A stretch of 58,672 nt of DNA from Gardnerella massiliensis (GCF_003408845.1 NZ_LRTV01000012.1:1-58672), one strand, 5' to 3'. Positions 39,344 through 49,902 are shown, counted from the stretch's first letter. Translations and numbers: made by a program. Notes: generated by a model from the letters alone, not told the origin.

Positions 39344-41038
39344 TTACTTCGCAAGGTTACTTTTACGCTCGTAAACCGTAACCGTGCCCTGCGAAATCTT
39401 TGATTTCCAAGAGGCCCTGGTTCGCGCAATGACGTGCGCAGTATAGTGCTCAATGTTGTAATCCAAAGTTAGGAAATAGTACCAAGGCTCGCTCGATTCC
39501 GTAACAAAGAATTGAGGCTCCCGCTTCGATCTGCAAACAGCTAATTCAGCATAAGATTGCTGTTCATTAGGCTGCTCGTTGGTAATAAACGAAGTGTTTT
39601 TGTAGCTGCAATCAATAAGATTCTTAGCAAAATATGGGTTTGCTGTAATAAGTTGCCACGAATACTGATGAATATCACTTACTTCCGGAGATATTACGTT
39701 ACCGTATTTGTCAGTTTGTTCATCTTTATGCAGCCAAGAAGTTACGAAACGCTTATTTTCAGCATGATTGCGCTTAATAAATTGCGCAAGCGCGCGAGAT
39801 CCAGAATAGTCGAAACAAATATCGTTGACACAAGCAAACGCATTCCACACTAGGCTTGGCGCAAGCAATATGACAATAAGTAAGTTAACCGCCTTTTGCC
39901 GATCTGCAATATTATATTTTGCAAAATAATGCCTCAACCGTGCAAAAAGTTTGACCAGCATAGCCGGAACGTCACCTCTATCAAGCGGCCGCTTTGCAAT
40001 ACACATCCAAAGTTGCGCCAAAAACAGTACGAACACGATTCCCGAATGATGCAAAGTAAAATATTGCGTCGCCACCGCAGAAAAAGCCAAATACGGGAAA
40101 ATAAGATCAGCGAGCATACTCCTGCGATGCGCAATACGAATCACACAAGCCCACATCAATAGCGAAACAATCACGCAAATAGCAGTAGGTAGCACGCCCA
40201 AAGTTAAACGTCGAAGCGACACGTCACCGCCAAAAGCAGTAAACGCACTTTCTGAAGGAACGACGAAAAGGAAAGACAAAAATTGAATAATCTGCGGATT
40301 CCCGCTAAAAGTTGCGCGGGAACCAAAAGCGTTAGAAGCGGGCCAAATACAAGCAACACTTGCAAAACCTACAAAGGCGAGCAAAACCCAAGCCAACAAA
40401 CGTTGGATATTGGAAAAGATTGCGGAAAAAGCGTGCGACAATCCCGCAGACTTAATAATTCGGAAAACCCAAGCCAACGCAAAACCGGCAGCCAATGCAA
40501 TTCCATAAGCACTTAACACACACATAAGCGCAAGACTTAACATGAGTTTCCAAGTGCAAGAAGGCTTAGAATCCGCTTGTTTCCAATAGTGCGCAGCCAT
40601 TAGCAAGGCAGCGCAAAGCAGCGCATACGGGCGAGAAGTAACGCCATATTGGAAGCAGAAGAAATACGTAAACGGCAGCAGGATAATTGCCAGCCTGCTA
40701 AAAGGAGCGCGAAATATCATCCACCCTCCGAGCAGCGCGGCACACAACAATTGCACTCCCTTAAGACCGATTTCGTACGGGACCCCAGTTTTTGCAGGAA
40801 TAGAAAGAAGAAGCGTCCACAGCGGCGGATGCCCTTCGTAGTGCGGGCGAAGCGTTAACAAATCAGCAAAAGAAGAATCGCGAGCAATAAGCCAACTTTG
40901 CGCTTCATCGAACCAAGGCTCATGGAAACACATGACGATAATAATTACCGAAAGATACGCAGCAAACGTAAGTATGCGAGCGCGGAGCGACAGACGTATC
41001 GTGTCTGCAGATTTCAAATAGGATATGTTTCCGTTCAT
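39344..41038 (-). CDS. Polytopic membrane protein, GT-C glycosyltransferase-like
   Basis: A 564-aa protein with about ten hydrophobic segments. The first outside loop carries HEPWFDEAQSW, an acidic Asp-Glu motif after the first membrane helix as in GT-C enzymes that use lipid-linked sugars (PMT/ArnT-like). The last about 120 residues are soluble. I place the start at 41038 because GAAGGTAG lies five bases upstream; an upstream ATG at 41092 is possible. Probable role is sugar transfer to a cell-envelope polymer or protein. The donor and acceptor are unknown. Confidence 0.78.
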   Translation of the reverse strand: MNGNISYLKSADTIRLSLRARILTFAAYLSVIIIVMCFHEPWFDEAQSWLIARDSSFADLLTLRPHYEGHPPLWTLLLSIPAKTGVPYEIGLKGVQLLCAALLGGWMIFRAPFSRLAIILLPFTYFFCFQYGVTSRPYALLCAALLMAAHYWKQADSKPSCTWKLMLSLALMCVLSAYGIALAAGFALAWVFRIIKSAGLSHAFSAIFSNIQRLLAWVLLAFVGFASVACIWPASNAFGSRATFSGNPQIIQFLSFLFVVPSESAFTAFGGDVSLRRLTLGVLPTAICVIVSLLMWACVIRIAHRRSMLADLIFPYLAFSAVATQYFTLHHSGIVFVLFLAQLWMCIAKRPLDRGDVPAMLVKLFARLRHYFAKYNIADRQKAVNLLIVILLAPSLVWNAFACVNDICFDYSGSRALAQFIKRNHAENKRFVTSWLHKDEQTDKYGNVISPEVSDIHQYSWQLITANPYFAKNLIDCSYKNTSFITNEQPNEQQSYAELAVCRSKREPQFFVTESSEPWYYFLTLDYNIEHYTAHVIARTRASWKSKISQGTVTVYERKSNLAK

Positions 41039-41167
41039 AACTACCTTCGTTCGGAACTTTTGCTTGTTCAAATAATCACACAAGTTGTGCACAAACAGCG
41101 CACAAATAAAATCACGCCCGCACTATGGCGAGCGTGAATACTTAAATCAAATTTTCAGTTTTGTTAT

Positions 41168-42163
41168 TCAGTTTTGTTTCAAAGCCGCCAAACGGCGAGC
41201 ATTGGCCACAGCGTACAAGCTAATACCAGCAGCAACCGAAGCGTTAAGAGATTCAACCGCGCTGGAAATTGGGATTCCTGCGATAGCGTCGCAAGCTTCA
41301 CGCGTGAGACGGCTCATGCCTTTACCTTCGGAACCAAGAACCACAACTAACGGATCGGTTTCAAAACCAGTTTCACCAACGAGCTTGTCGCCACCGCCGT
41401 CAAGACCAACCGCATACCAGCCGCGTTCGCGCAAACCTTGAATCGCCTTGTTCAAATTCACGACTCGAGCAACCGGCAAATGAGCTGCAGCACCCGCGGA
41501 AACCTTCCACGCAGCCGCAGTTACGGAAGCAGAACGACGTTCTGGCAAAATCACGCCATTAGCACCAAACGCGGCAGCAGAACGAATAACCGCACCCAAA
41601 TTTTGCGGATCAGTTACGCCATCCAAAGCAATAAACAACGGTCGCGCATTGATACGCGCTGCCGCAGAATCTGCAGCTTCCATGGCGCGAGCCTTCTTTT
41701 CTGCCCGCTCAACTAATTCCTGCAACGAGTAATATTGGTACGGTTGCACCTTCAAAATAATGCCTTGATGGTTGCTAGAATGAGCGATGCGATCCATTTC
41801 CAAACGGTCAGCTTCCAGCAAACGCAAGCCTTGCATACCGGCGAGCTTCACAATTTCGCGAGTGCGATCGTCGTGTTCAATACGATTCGCCACGTACAAC
41901 TGCGTGCTTGGCACACCCACTCGTAGAGCTTCAAGGGCTGCGTTGCGGCCAATAACAAGTTCGTCTGAATCCGTGCCCAACTTGTCTACTCTGCGACGTG
42001 CAGCTAGTCGCGGATCAGCAAAAGTACGTTTCATAGCTGCTTTTTTAGCAAAATAAGCCTTGTGATATACGCGATCTTCGGCCTTTGGTGTAGGTCCTTT
42101 ACCGCGTAGCGCGTTGCGATGTTTTCCACCCGACCCCTTGGTCGGTCCTTTTTTCGTAGTCAT
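41168..42163 (-). CDS. rlmB: SpoU-family 23S rRNA 2'-O-methyltransferase (RlmB type)
   Basis: Methylates a guanosine ribose of 23S rRNA using S-adenosylmethionine. The C-terminal SPOUT fold shows the three family motifs: DPQNLGAVIRSA, LGSEGKGMSRL and IPISSAVESLNASVAAGI. A basic Gly/Lys-rich N-terminus (1-60) precedes the substrate-binding domain (IGRNAALEAL). 331 aa. AGGAG is close to the ATG. Confidence 0.93.
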   Translation of the reverse strand: MTTKKGPTKGSGGKHRNALRGKGPTPKAEDRVYHKAYFAKKAAMKRTFADPRLAARRRVDKLGTDSDELVIGRNAALEALRVGVPSTQLYVANRIEHDDRTREIVKLAGMQGLRLLEADRLEMDRIAHSSNHQGIILKVQPYQYYSLQELVERAEKKARAMEAADSAAARINARPLFIALDGVTDPQNLGAVIRSAAAFGANGVILPERRSASVTAAAWKVSAGAAAHLPVARVVNLNKAIQGLRERGWYAVGLDGGGDKLVGETGFETDPLVVVLGSEGKGMSRLTREACDAIAGIPISSAVESLNASVAAGISLYAVANARRLAALKQN

Positions 42164-42467
42164 ACTCCTATTCTCACATGCCCCCGAGGCATTGAGTTTG
42201 TACCAAGTTTTATCACTTTGCAGGCGACTTTTGCAACAAAATACTTAAACAAATATTCCAGAAATGCTTAAACAAATATTCCGGCACGTTCTATGACATA
42301 ATAGAACGGTACTCAACTATTGCAATACTGTTGCGAAACTGTTGTAAAACTGTTGCAAAACCGTTGCAATAATCCACAACCGCGCAATAGTTACGATAAT
42401 AAGCAGCTAACAATAGCGCTGTTACCGCAATTATTGACTACTCCGCGGCGCTCCCAAGGGGGAAAAT
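42164..42467. promoter_or_regulatory. Divergent promoter region, rlmB and Ca2+-ATPase
   Basis: A 304-base gap. It holds two copies of CTTAAACAAATATTCC (about 42245 and 42269), an inverted repeat CGTTCTAT/ATAGAACG with a 6-base spacer (42287-42308), and a five-copy 11-bp array (42316-42370). A GGGGG-type ribosome site precedes the ATPase start. No further gene was seen. Confidence 0.6.
42316..42370. repeat. Five tandem copies of an 11-bp ACTGTTGCAAA repeat
   Basis: Copies at 42316, 42327, 42338, 42349 and 42360, each exactly 11 bases, consensus ACTGTTGCAAA. The period equals about one helical turn, so each copy faces the same side of DNA. The array ends 97 bases before the Ca2+-ATPase start. 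Confidence 0.85.
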
Positions 42468-45455
42468 ATGGTTGATCACACTATTGATCAATCCGAAAAC
42501 AAAGTAATTGACTCTCCAAGTCAAGATCCATCGTTACAAGACGTTCAACAAGTTGCCGAAGCTCTGCATGTAGATGTGACGCACGGCTTAAGCTCCGAAG
42601 AAGCATCTCGCCGACTTGCGCAATTTGGTCCGAACGCACTCGCCGCAGCGCCAAAAATACCTGCGTGGAAACGATTCCTTGAACAGTTCAAAGATCCGCT
42701 CGTTTACTTGCTTATTGCAGCCACGATTATTTCTGCAATCGCTTGGTTCGTAGAGCGAGCGCAACATAAAGGAAATAGCGGCGGAGAAATTCTTCCGTTT
42801 GATTCCATTGTTATTATCATAATTTTGATTGCGAACGCTGTGCTCGGTTTTATTCAGGAATCGCGTGCGGAAGAAGCAGTTGAAGCTTTGGCTAAAATGA
42901 GTGCTCCGCAAACTTCAGTTTTACGAGACGGCCGCGTTAGCCGCATCGATACTACTGAAGTGGTTCCGGGCGATATTCTTGTTCTTGGCGAAGGTGACGC
43001 AGTTTCTGCAGACGGCCGACTTATTGCGGCTGCTTCTTTGCGCATTGCTGAAGCAAGTCTTACGGGCGAATCAGTTGCAGTAAGCAAGCGTCCAGATACT
43101 TTGCAATCCGCGAAAGCGTTAGGCGATCGCGCCAACATGGTGTTTAATGGCACGGCAGTAACGCAAGGAACCGGCCGCGCAATCGTAACTTCAACCGGCA
43201 TGCGCACGCAAGTTGGCAAAATTGCGGATATGCTTTCTAAGTCGGATGAGGAATCCACTCCTCTTGAGCGCGAAATGGTGCGCGTTTCTAAAGTTCTCGG
43301 CATTGCCGTGTGCGTTATTGCGGTGATAGTTCTTGCCTCTATGTGGCTTCTTGAAGGCTTCCATACAATCCAAGATATTATTGATTCGCTGCTGCTTTCT
43401 GTTTCGCTTGCTGTTGCTGCGGTTCCGGAAGGTTTAGCCGCGATTTTGACAGTAGTTCTTGCGCTTGGCGTGCAGCGCATGGTTAAGCATCATGCGGTAG
43501 TAAAAAAATTGTCTTCCGTTGAAACGCTTGGTTCCGCTTCCGTTATTTGTTCCGATAAAACGGGTACTCTTACTCGCAACGAAATGACTGTTGAGCGCGT
43601 AGTGACGCCGAGCGGCGAAGTTCAGCTCACTGGTAGCGGCTACAAGCCGGAAGGTCGCATGGTACTTCTTGATTCTGCAGACGCAGATCTTGCAGTTCCA
43701 CAAAATCTCGCTACAGAAGTATTGGGAACTTTAGGTTCCGGCTACTTGGCTAACGATGGCGATCTTCATTGCGACGAAACTACTAAAAGTTGGCAACCGG
43801 TTGGGGATCCTACGGAAGTTTCGTTAATTGTTGCCGCACGTAAAACGAAGGCAGATAAGCGCTACGCTCACTTAGTTCGCGTTGCTGAGGTTCCGTTTAC
43901 TTCCGAACGCAAGCGTATGTCCGTGGTTGTAAAAGATGGTTCAGATTCCGGAAATTTGATTGTTTGCGCTAAGGGCGCTCCGGACGTGCTGCTTTCTTAC
44001 TGCACTCGCATTGCGGTAGCCGGTGCTGTGCGCCCGCTCACCGATGGCGACCGTGAGGATATATTAGCTACCGTCGAACGCCTTTCCGGAGAAGCTTACC
44101 GAACTCTTGGCATGGCGTATCGTCCGCTTAGCGTGGATAGCTTGGCAAAGGTTGACGGCATGGTTGCGAATGCTGCCGGTCAGATTGCTGATGTCGCTGA
44201 GCAGAGCGACGTGTTGGAATCCGATTTGATTTGGAACGGCATGGTTGGCATTATTGACCCGCCTCGTATTGAGGTTCGAGATAGTGTTGCTCAGGCTCAC
44301 CGCGCTGGAATCCGCACTGTTATGATTACTGGCGACCACCCGCTCACTGCGACGCGTATTGCGCGAGATCTTGGAATTGTTGGCAAAGACGAGCACGCAC
44401 TCACCGGTGACGATCTCGACGAACTTCTTTCTCGAGACGACGACAATATCGCTTTTGACGAAGCAATAAACAAAACCAGCGTTTACGCGCGCGTTGCCCC
44501 TGAACACAAGCTTGCTATTGTGTCTTCGTTGCAGCGTCAAGGCAACATTGTTGCTATGACTGGCGATGGCGTAAACGATGCTCCAGCAGTAAAGTCGGCT
44601 GATATTGGCGTCGCTATGGGCATTACCGGTACTGAAGTTACGAAAGAATCCGCCAAAATGATTTTGGCTGACGATAATTTCTCAACTATTGTTGCGGCTG
44701 TGCGCGAAGGTAGAGGAATTTTCGATAATATTCGTAAATTCTTACGATACTTGCTCAGTTCTAACGTCGGCGAAGTTTGCACAGTTTTTGGTGGCGTTGT
44801 TTTTGCTGGCGCGCTTGGCATTACGCAGCCTAATTCCGTTGGCGTTACTTTGCCTTTGCTTGCAACTCAGCTTTTATGGATTAATTTGCTAACGGACGCG
44901 GCCCCTGCTCTCGCTATGGGAGTTGACCCGCAAACCGACGACGTAATGGATAGGAAGCCTCGAAAGCTCACCGATAGCGTTATTGACCGACCAATGTGGG
45001 GAGATATTGTATTTATCGGCATAATCATGGCTGCTATTACGTTAATCGGCATGGATATGCATTTGGCTGGCGGCTTGTTTACTGACCGTTCTGTTGGCGT
45101 TATGAGCCACGCCGCTCAAATGACTCATGCTCGCACAATGGGCTTCACCATTCTTGTGTTTGCGCAGATGTTGAACGCGTTAGCATCTCGTTCCGATTTG
45201 CAGAGCGTGTTCGTAGGTTTGTTTGCGAACCGTTGGCTTTGGGGCGCTATTGCAATTTCTGTGGTTCTCCAGCTGGCTGTAATTTACATTCCATTCTTGA
45301 ACGAGCCATTTGGCACTGTGCCTTTGAGCTTAACTGAATGGTTTGAGTGCCTCGGCCTTTCCATGGTGGTGCTAATAGCTTCCGAGCTTAGAAAGTGCGT
45401 GTTGCGTTTTATCGCTAAACGCAAGGCAGCAAAATCCTTAACTATGGCTGCTTAA
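42468..45455 (+). CDS. Cation-transporting P-type ATPase, Ca2+/P2 type
   Basis: Exports a cation, probably Ca2+, at the cost of ATP. A 995-aa full-length P2 ATPase: N-terminal cation ATPase domain (LSSEEASRRLAQFGPN), TGES (199-202), membrane motif PEGLA (320-324), phosphorylation site CSDKTGTLT (Asp363), KGAPD nucleotide loop, TGDGVNDAPAVKSADIG hinge, then six C-terminal membrane helices. PEGL and NLLTDA in the membrane are the usual Ca2+-site motifs. It is preceded by an 11-bp repeat array and followed by a terminator. Confidence 0.94.
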   Translation: MVDHTIDQSENKVIDSPSQDPSLQDVQQVAEALHVDVTHGLSSEEASRRLAQFGPNALAAAPKIPAWKRFLEQFKDPLVYLLIAATIISAIAWFVERAQHKGNSGGEILPFDSIVIIIILIANAVLGFIQESRAEEAVEALAKMSAPQTSVLRDGRVSRIDTTEVVPGDILVLGEGDAVSADGRLIAAASLRIAEASLTGESVAVSKRPDTLQSAKALGDRANMVFNGTAVTQGTGRAIVTSTGMRTQVGKIADMLSKSDEESTPLEREMVRVSKVLGIAVCVIAVIVLASMWLLEGFHTIQDIIDSLLLSVSLAVAAVPEGLAAILTVVLALGVQRMVKHHAVVKKLSSVETLGSASVICSDKTGTLTRNEMTVERVVTPSGEVQLTGSGYKPEGRMVLLDSADADLAVPQNLATEVLGTLGSGYLANDGDLHCDETTKSWQPVGDPTEVSLIVAARKTKADKRYAHLVRVAEVPFTSERKRMSVVVKDGSDSGNLIVCAKGAPDVLLSYCTRIAVAGAVRPLTDGDREDILATVERLSGEAYRTLGMAYRPLSVDSLAKVDGMVANAAGQIADVAEQSDVLESDLIWNGMVGIIDPPRIEVRDSVAQAHRAGIRTVMITGDHPLTATRIARDLGIVGKDEHALTGDDLDELLSRDDDNIAFDEAINKTSVYARVAPEHKLAIVSSLQRQGNIVAMTGDGVNDAPAVKSADIGVAMGITGTEVTKESAKMILADDNFSTIVAAVREGRGIFDNIRKFLRYLLSSNVGEVCTVFGGVVFAGALGITQPNSVGVTLPLLATQLLWINLLTDAAPALAMGVDPQTDDVMDRKPRKLTDSVIDRPMWGDIVFIGIIMAAITLIGMDMHLAGGLFTDRSVGVMSHAAQMTHARTMGFTILVFAQMLNALASRSDLQSVFVGLFANRWLWGAIAISVVLQLAVIYIPFLNEPFGTVPLSLTEWFECLGLSMVVLIASELRKCVLRFIAKRKAAKSLTMAA

Positions 45456-45485
45456 TAAAATAAATTATCAAGCTGCCTTGCAAAT

Positions 45486-45545
45486 ACGCGGTACAGTACG
45501 TAGTTTTCTTACATCAGCTACGTTTCTGTGCCGCGTTTTGTGTTT
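45486..45545 (+). terminator. Terminator after the Ca2+-type ATPase
   Basis: ACGCGGTACAG (45486-45496) pairs with CTGTGCCGCGT (45526-45536), one G-U, with an inner TACGTAG/CTACGT stem and a T-rich tail. Confidence 0.85.
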
Positions 45546-45746
45546 TTATTTTCTATAAAATTTTTTGCTTATTGCTCACGAATACTTGTTTGTTTTCAGA
45601 AAATAGTTTTAGAAACTGCCGGACCGCAGCACACGCTACAATTGTCCGTATTGTGTTGTCGCGCAAAATATGCAATAGAAAATGGAATATTTCGTGCGAA
45701 CGAAGAAGTGTGTTGTGCATAAGTTATTGCAAGGAGATTTGACGTC

Positions 45747-46328
45747 ATGCTGTTGTCTGATCACGACATTCTCAAAGCTCATGATGAGGGCCATATTAAT
45801 TTGACCCCATGGACCCCGGAAATGGTACAGCCAGCGTCAATTGACGTGCGTCTTGACCGTTTCTTCCGATTATTCAACAATCATGCTTACACGTATGTTG
45901 ATCCGGCAGAGAATCAGGGAGAGCTTACGGAACAGTTCGAGGTAGCTCCTGACGAGCCTTGGATTCTTCATCCTGGAGAGTTCGCTTTAGGCGCTACGTG
46001 GGAGTATGTAAAGCTTGATGCAACTATTGCTGCGCGTTTGGAAGGCAAAAGCTCGCTCGGTCGTCTTGGTATTTTGACGCATTCCACAGCTGGCTTTATT
46101 GACCCAGGCTTTGAAGGCCATATTACGCTTGAACTTTCTAACGTGAGCACGTTGCCGGTTAAGCTTTGGCCTGGCATGAAGATTGGCCAAATGTGCTTCT
46201 TCCAGTTGAGTTCTCCGTGCGAGAATCCGTATGGGTCTTCTGTAAACGGTTCACATTACCAGGGTCAGCGCGGTCCAACCCCATCGCGCTCATACGAACA
46301 TTTCTATCGTGCTGATTTAGGAAAATAA
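45747..46328 (+). CDS. dcd: dCTP deaminase
   Basis: Deaminates dCTP for dTTP synthesis; actinobacterial members may also hydrolyse the dUTP product. Family motifs: [46 protein letters not shown] (catalytic Glu) and [11 protein letters not shown] at the C-terminus. 193 aa. AAGGAG lies ten bases before the start. Confidence 0.96.
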   Translation: MLLSDHDILKAHDEGHINLTPWTPEMVQPASIDVRLDRFFRLFNNHAYTYVDPAENQGELTEQFEVAPDEPWILHPGEFALGATWEYVKLDATIAARLEGKSSLGRLGILTHSTAGFIDPGFEGHITLELSNVSTLPVKLWPGMKIGQMCFFQLSSPCENPYGSSVNGSHYQGQRGPTPSRSYEHFYRADLGK

Positions 46329-46626
46329 GGTCACACAATCGTCATTAAATATAAATTAATATGGCGATTGTTGATTAAATACTAAGTTTCAGAAGAAAAG
46401 TAGAGAATTTTCAGATAACTGTCAGCCAGCATTTTACTGCTACCCAGCATCGTGTGGTTTCATAATATTGTCGATGAAAAAACGACAGGTGCAACGAAAA
46501 AAAGCACTAAAAACTTATTCTTTTCTTCTCTCCTTTTTGTTTCCCCGGCGCTCAGGCGCCGGGGTTAAATTTTTTAATGCTCTGTTTGCGAGCGCACCTA
46601 CGCTACCGCAGGGTTATAGGCCAACA
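46329..46626 (+). other. Gap after dcd with a detached strong terminator
   Basis: A 298-base gap between convergent dcd and oxyR. An imperfect stem ACAATCGTCA/TGGCGATTGT lies just after dcd. A much stronger terminator sits at 46543-46576, over 210 bases after the dcd stop. The sequence in between, rich in A and T runs (46470-46540), codes for no recognisable protein; it could contain a small RNA on the plus strand. Confidence 0.45.
46543..46576 (+). terminator. Strong rho-independent terminator (CCCCGGCGC stem)
   Basis: CCCCGGCGC (46543-46551), loop TCAG, GCGCCGGGG (46556-46564), then TTAAATTTTTT. The T tract is on the plus strand only, so it ends plus-strand transcripts. Confidence 0.9.
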
Positions 46627-47529
46627 TTATTGTTTGTGCAGGTCAGCACAAACAGAGCTGACGATTTTGCACAATCCTTCCATAATCTTGTCAACTGGAG
46701 AAGCCGCACGCCAATTTAAGTACAGTGAACGATAAGGCTTGGGATTCTTAAACTCTCGTAACATTAAACCAGCCGGCTGCACAATTGGAGGTACAGTTGC
46801 AAGACGTGGCAATAACGTCACATCTTTGCTACCTACAACCATATATCGCAAAGTTTCTAACGATGTTGCTCTAAATTCCGATTGCTTCGCACCTACTTTT
46901 TGACATACGTCGAGCATGCTTCTACGCATACAATGCCCATCTTCTAATAAAAGCACTTTCTGTGTAGACAAATCTGAAAGTTCAATTGGTTTACTTTCAT
47001 GGCCTAGCAAAGAATTTGTAGAAGCCGCAAGAAGAAAATCTTCGTCAAAAACATGACACACTTTTATTGAAGGCGCATTCAAACTTTCGCTTAATATAAC
47101 TGCGTCAACTTGACCGCTATCTAGTAAATCAATAAGTTTTGCTGATTTTTCTTCTATAAAACGAATAGTAAGTTTTGGTTTTAAACGCCTTAAAACAGGC
47201 ATGATACGCGGAAGTAAGTATGGTCCTAATGTTGGAAAAACACCCAAAACCACTGTAGATGACCATGGGTCTTCTGAACGCCTTGCAGCTTGTCGAATAC
47301 GTGACATATCTGCCTGAATACGTTTAGCGTAATAAACCACTTCCCTCCCAGCAGGAGTTAAGATTTGTTTTCCGGGAGTACGCTCAATAAGTTCCACGCC
47401 TAAAGTTTCTTCAAGTCTTTTAATTTGCGTTGAAAGAGTAGGCTGGGAAACGCGCATACGAACAGCCGCCTTGGTAAAGCTTCCTTCTTGCGCAAAAGCT
47501 ATTAGATATTCTAGCGCTCTAATATTCAT
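46627..47529 (-). CDS. oxyR: LysR-family peroxide sensor OxyR
   Basis: Redox-regulated activator. N-terminal LysR helix-turn-helix (about 3-60). The effector domain carries DGHCMRRSMLDVC, with Cys200 and Cys209 in the same spacing and context as the redox pair Cys199/Cys208 of E. coli OxyR, which strongly supports peroxide sensing. 300 aa. It is the last gene of the ahpC-ahpF-oxyR run, 41 bases after ahpF. Two ATAG-N7-CTAT sites upstream of ahpC fit its known binding pattern. Confidence 0.93.
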   Translation of the reverse strand: MNIRALEYLIAFAQEGSFTKAAVRMRVSQPTLSTQIKRLEETLGVELIERTPGKQILTPAGREVVYYAKRIQADMSRIRQAARRSEDPWSSTVVLGVFPTLGPYLLPRIMPVLRRLKPKLTIRFIEEKSAKLIDLLDSGQVDAVILSESLNAPSIKVCHVFDEDFLLAASTNSLLGHESKPIELSDLSTQKVLLLEDGHCMRRSMLDVCQKVGAKQSEFRATSLETLRYMVVGSKDVTLLPRLATVPPIVQPAGLMLREFKNPKPYRSLYLNWRAASPVDKIMEGLCKIVSSVCADLHKQ

Positions 47530-47570
47530 AAGACGCCTCCCATTGTTTATTGCGTAATAAATGTTACAAA

Positions 47571-49229
47571 TTATTTGTTTTGTGGGCTGCGGATAAGATA
47601 GTCAAATGCAGACAATGCGGCATTCGCGCCCGTTCCATACGCTGTAATGATTTGCTTATACGGTTCGTCTGAACAATCTCCGGCAGCAAAAATACCTGGA
47701 ATATCGGTGCAACCTGCTCTATCCGTAATAATTTCTTTTCGTTTATTAAGAGGCAACTGATTTTCCAGCCAGCTAGTATTTGGAGCCAAACCAATTTGCA
47801 CGAATACGCCGTCTGCTTCAATAACATGCTCTTTAGATTCAGAATTATTTTCGCTGTTTCGATCTAAGTAATGCACTGCTGTAACTTTATTTCCATTGCC
47901 TTCAACTTTGCTTACAGCAGCACTCGTAATAACTTCAGTATTTGGCAAATTATTTAAAGTATTTAGTAATACTTGATCTGCTTTCAGCGTATCCATAAAT
48001 TCAACTACAGTTACGTGTTTTGCAACTCCAGCTAAATCAATAGCAGCTTCAACACCAGAATTTCCGCCGCCAACAACGACAACATTCTTATCTTTGAAAA
48101 GCGGACCGTCGCAATGAGGGCAGAACGATACGCCTCTATTCCTATATTCATCTTCTCCAGGAACGCCAAGCGTACGCCAAGTCGCACCAGTTGCAATAAT
48201 CACAGCGCGAGCTTTAAGCACACCGCCAGAGCGAGCATGAATTGTATGCAAACCGTATGCTTCTTTAGCTAAATCTAGCGAATCTGCCCAATCTGGTGTG
48301 AAAACGTCAATATTGTACTGTGCAATATGTTTAGTTAAATCTGCTGCTAGCTGAGCACCAGTAGTGTGCGTTTGTGAAATATGGTTTTCTATACTTTCCG
48401 TTTCCACTACTTGTCCGCCACGATGATCCATAATCATAGCCGTACGCAAGCCTTTGCGCGCAGTGTAAATTGCTGCAGCGGAAGCAGCAGGGCCGCCGCC
48501 AACAAGAATAATATCGTAAGGATCTTGCGCATTCATTTTTTCTGCTAGCGCAGCGTTTTGCGCAGAAACGCTATTATTCCCATCAGATTTTTCGTTAGAC
48601 GCAAGTATTGCCACCAGTTCATCAATTCCTGCTCGTCCGGAAGAAATGAGTTTTCCGTTTTCAAATACGGCTGGCACGCTCATTACACCAAGGCGCTCTA
48701 CTTCTTCTCTAAAAGCGCTACCTTCTACTGCAGTATGCTGAATTTTAGGGTTGATTATGGAAATAGTATTTAGTGATTGCACAACTTCTGGGCAGTTAAG
48801 GCAGGTGACGGACATGTAGGTTGTTACGTTGTGTTCGCCAAGTTTGAGGATTGATTCGCGTTGTTCGTCGGTAATTTTTGGAGCGTATCCGCTTACTTGC
48901 AGCAGTGCTAGAATAAGCGAACTAAATTCGTGGCCGAGAGGCAATCCTGCGAAGGTTACGAATACTTCATTTTCTTGGTTCTTACTATTTTTAGATTCTG
49001 CGCGCCTAATTATAAAACTTGGCTTCCGAATTGTGCCAGTCTGCTTTACTGCTTGCTCGCCTTCAATAATATTGATTTTGTTGCTTTGTTGAGATACTTC
49101 ATTAATTAGTGCGCGAACTTTTTGGGATGTTTCAGAATTATCCGTATATGCTACAAGTTCAACTGGTAAAACCATTTTCTTTAATAATTCCGCGAGTTGA
49201 GCAGTTAATGATGTATTCAACAGTGACAT
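47571..49229 (-). CDS. ahpF: Alkyl hydroperoxide reductase subunit F
   Basis: FAD-dependent reductase that passes electrons from NAD(P)H to AhpC. N-terminal thioredoxin-like domains with TCLNC (Cys143/Cys146), then a thioredoxin-reductase module: FAD motif GGGPAAS (244-250), second redox pair CPHC (Cys370/Cys373), nucleotide motif GGGNSG, and the C-terminal [13 protein letters not shown] site. 552 aa, close to the E. coli length. It follows ahpC by 109 bases containing a strong hairpin. Confidence 0.94.
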   Translation of the reverse strand: MSLLNTSLTAQLAELLKKMVLPVELVAYTDNSETSQKVRALINEVSQQSNKINIIEGEQAVKQTGTIRKPSFIIRRAESKNSKNQENEVFVTFAGLPLGHEFSSLILALLQVSGYAPKITDEQRESILKLGEHNVTTYMSVTCLNCPEVVQSLNTISIINPKIQHTAVEGSAFREEVERLGVMSVPAVFENGKLISSGRAGIDELVAILASNEKSDGNNSVSAQNAALAEKMNAQDPYDIILVGGGPAASAAAIYTARKGLRTAMIMDHRGGQVVETESIENHISQTHTTGAQLAADLTKHIAQYNIDVFTPDWADSLDLAKEAYGLHTIHARSGGVLKARAVIIATGATWRTLGVPGEDEYRNRGVSFCPHCDGPLFKDKNVVVVGGGNSGVEAAIDLAGVAKHVTVVEFMDTLKADQVLLNTLNNLPNTEVITSAAVSKVEGNGNKVTAVHYLDRNSENNSESKEHVIEADGVFVQIGLAPNTSWLENQLPLNKRKEIITDRAGCTDIPGIFAAGDCSDEPYKQIITAYGTGANAALSAFDYLIRSPQNK

Positions 49230-49283
49230 AAAAATTTTACTTCTTTCAGCAATATTGATTGTAGGCTTACATAGTAAATATGG

Positions 49284-49319
49284 TTGCGTAGGAAGCTACG
49301 ATTGTAGGTTCCTACGCAA
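49284..49319 (-). other. Strong hairpin between ahpC and ahpF
   Basis: TTGCGTAGGAA and TTCCTACGCAA form a perfect 11-bp stem that continues inward as CTAC/GTAG around a 4-base loop. No T tract follows, so it is more likely an mRNA-stabilising or attenuating structure that favours AhpC over AhpF. Confidence 0.75.
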
Positions 49320-49338
49320 TATTGGGATTTTAGATAAA

Positions 49339-49902
49339 TCAGATTTTGCCAACTAAATCGATAGAAGGTTCCAAGGTTTCTTCGCCTTGTTCCCATTTAG
49401 CTGGGCAGACTTCGCCTGGATGAGCAGCAATGTACTGGGCTGCCTTAACTTTACGAAGAAGCTCGTCAGCGTTGCGGCCAATGCCATCAGCTGTCATCTC
49501 GAAGAACTGAATCATTCCTTGCGGATCCACGAGGAACGTAGCGCGGTGAGCTAAACCGGATTCTTCGTTCCAAGCGTCGAAGTTGCGAGAAAGAGCACCG
49601 GAAGGATCGCCTAACATAGTGTACTTTACTTTTGCAATGGCTTCGGAATCGTCGTGCCATGCTTTGTGCACAAAATGTGTATCTGTAGAAACGGAATATA
49701 CTTCTACGCCAAGATTTTGCAATTCTTCGTAATGATTTGCAAGATCTTCCAACTCAGTTGGGCATACGAATGAAAAATCAGCCGGATAGAAGAAGAAAAT
49801 TGCCCACTTGCCAAGAACGTCAGCATCACTTACTTCAACAAATTCGCCATTCTTATAACCATTTACTTTAAATGGAAGAATATGCGTGTTCATAAGACTC
49901 AT
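49339..49902 (-). CDS. ahpC: Peroxiredoxin AhpC
   Basis: Reduces hydrogen peroxide and organic hydroperoxides. Typical 2-Cys peroxiredoxin: peroxidatic Cys47 in FSFVCPTE and resolving Cys166 in EVCPAKW, with the active-site Thr and Arg in place. 187 aa, full length. First gene of the oxidative-stress operon. Confidence 0.97.
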   Translation of the reverse strand: MSLMNTHILPFKVNGYKNGEFVEVSDADVLGKWAIFFFYPADFSFVCPTELEDLANHYEELQNLGVEVYSVSTDTHFVHKAWHDDSEAIAKVKYTMLGDPSGALSRNFDAWNEESGLAHRATFLVDPQGMIQFFEMTADGIGRNADELLRKVKAAQYIAAHPGEVCPAKWEQGEETLEPSIDLVGKI

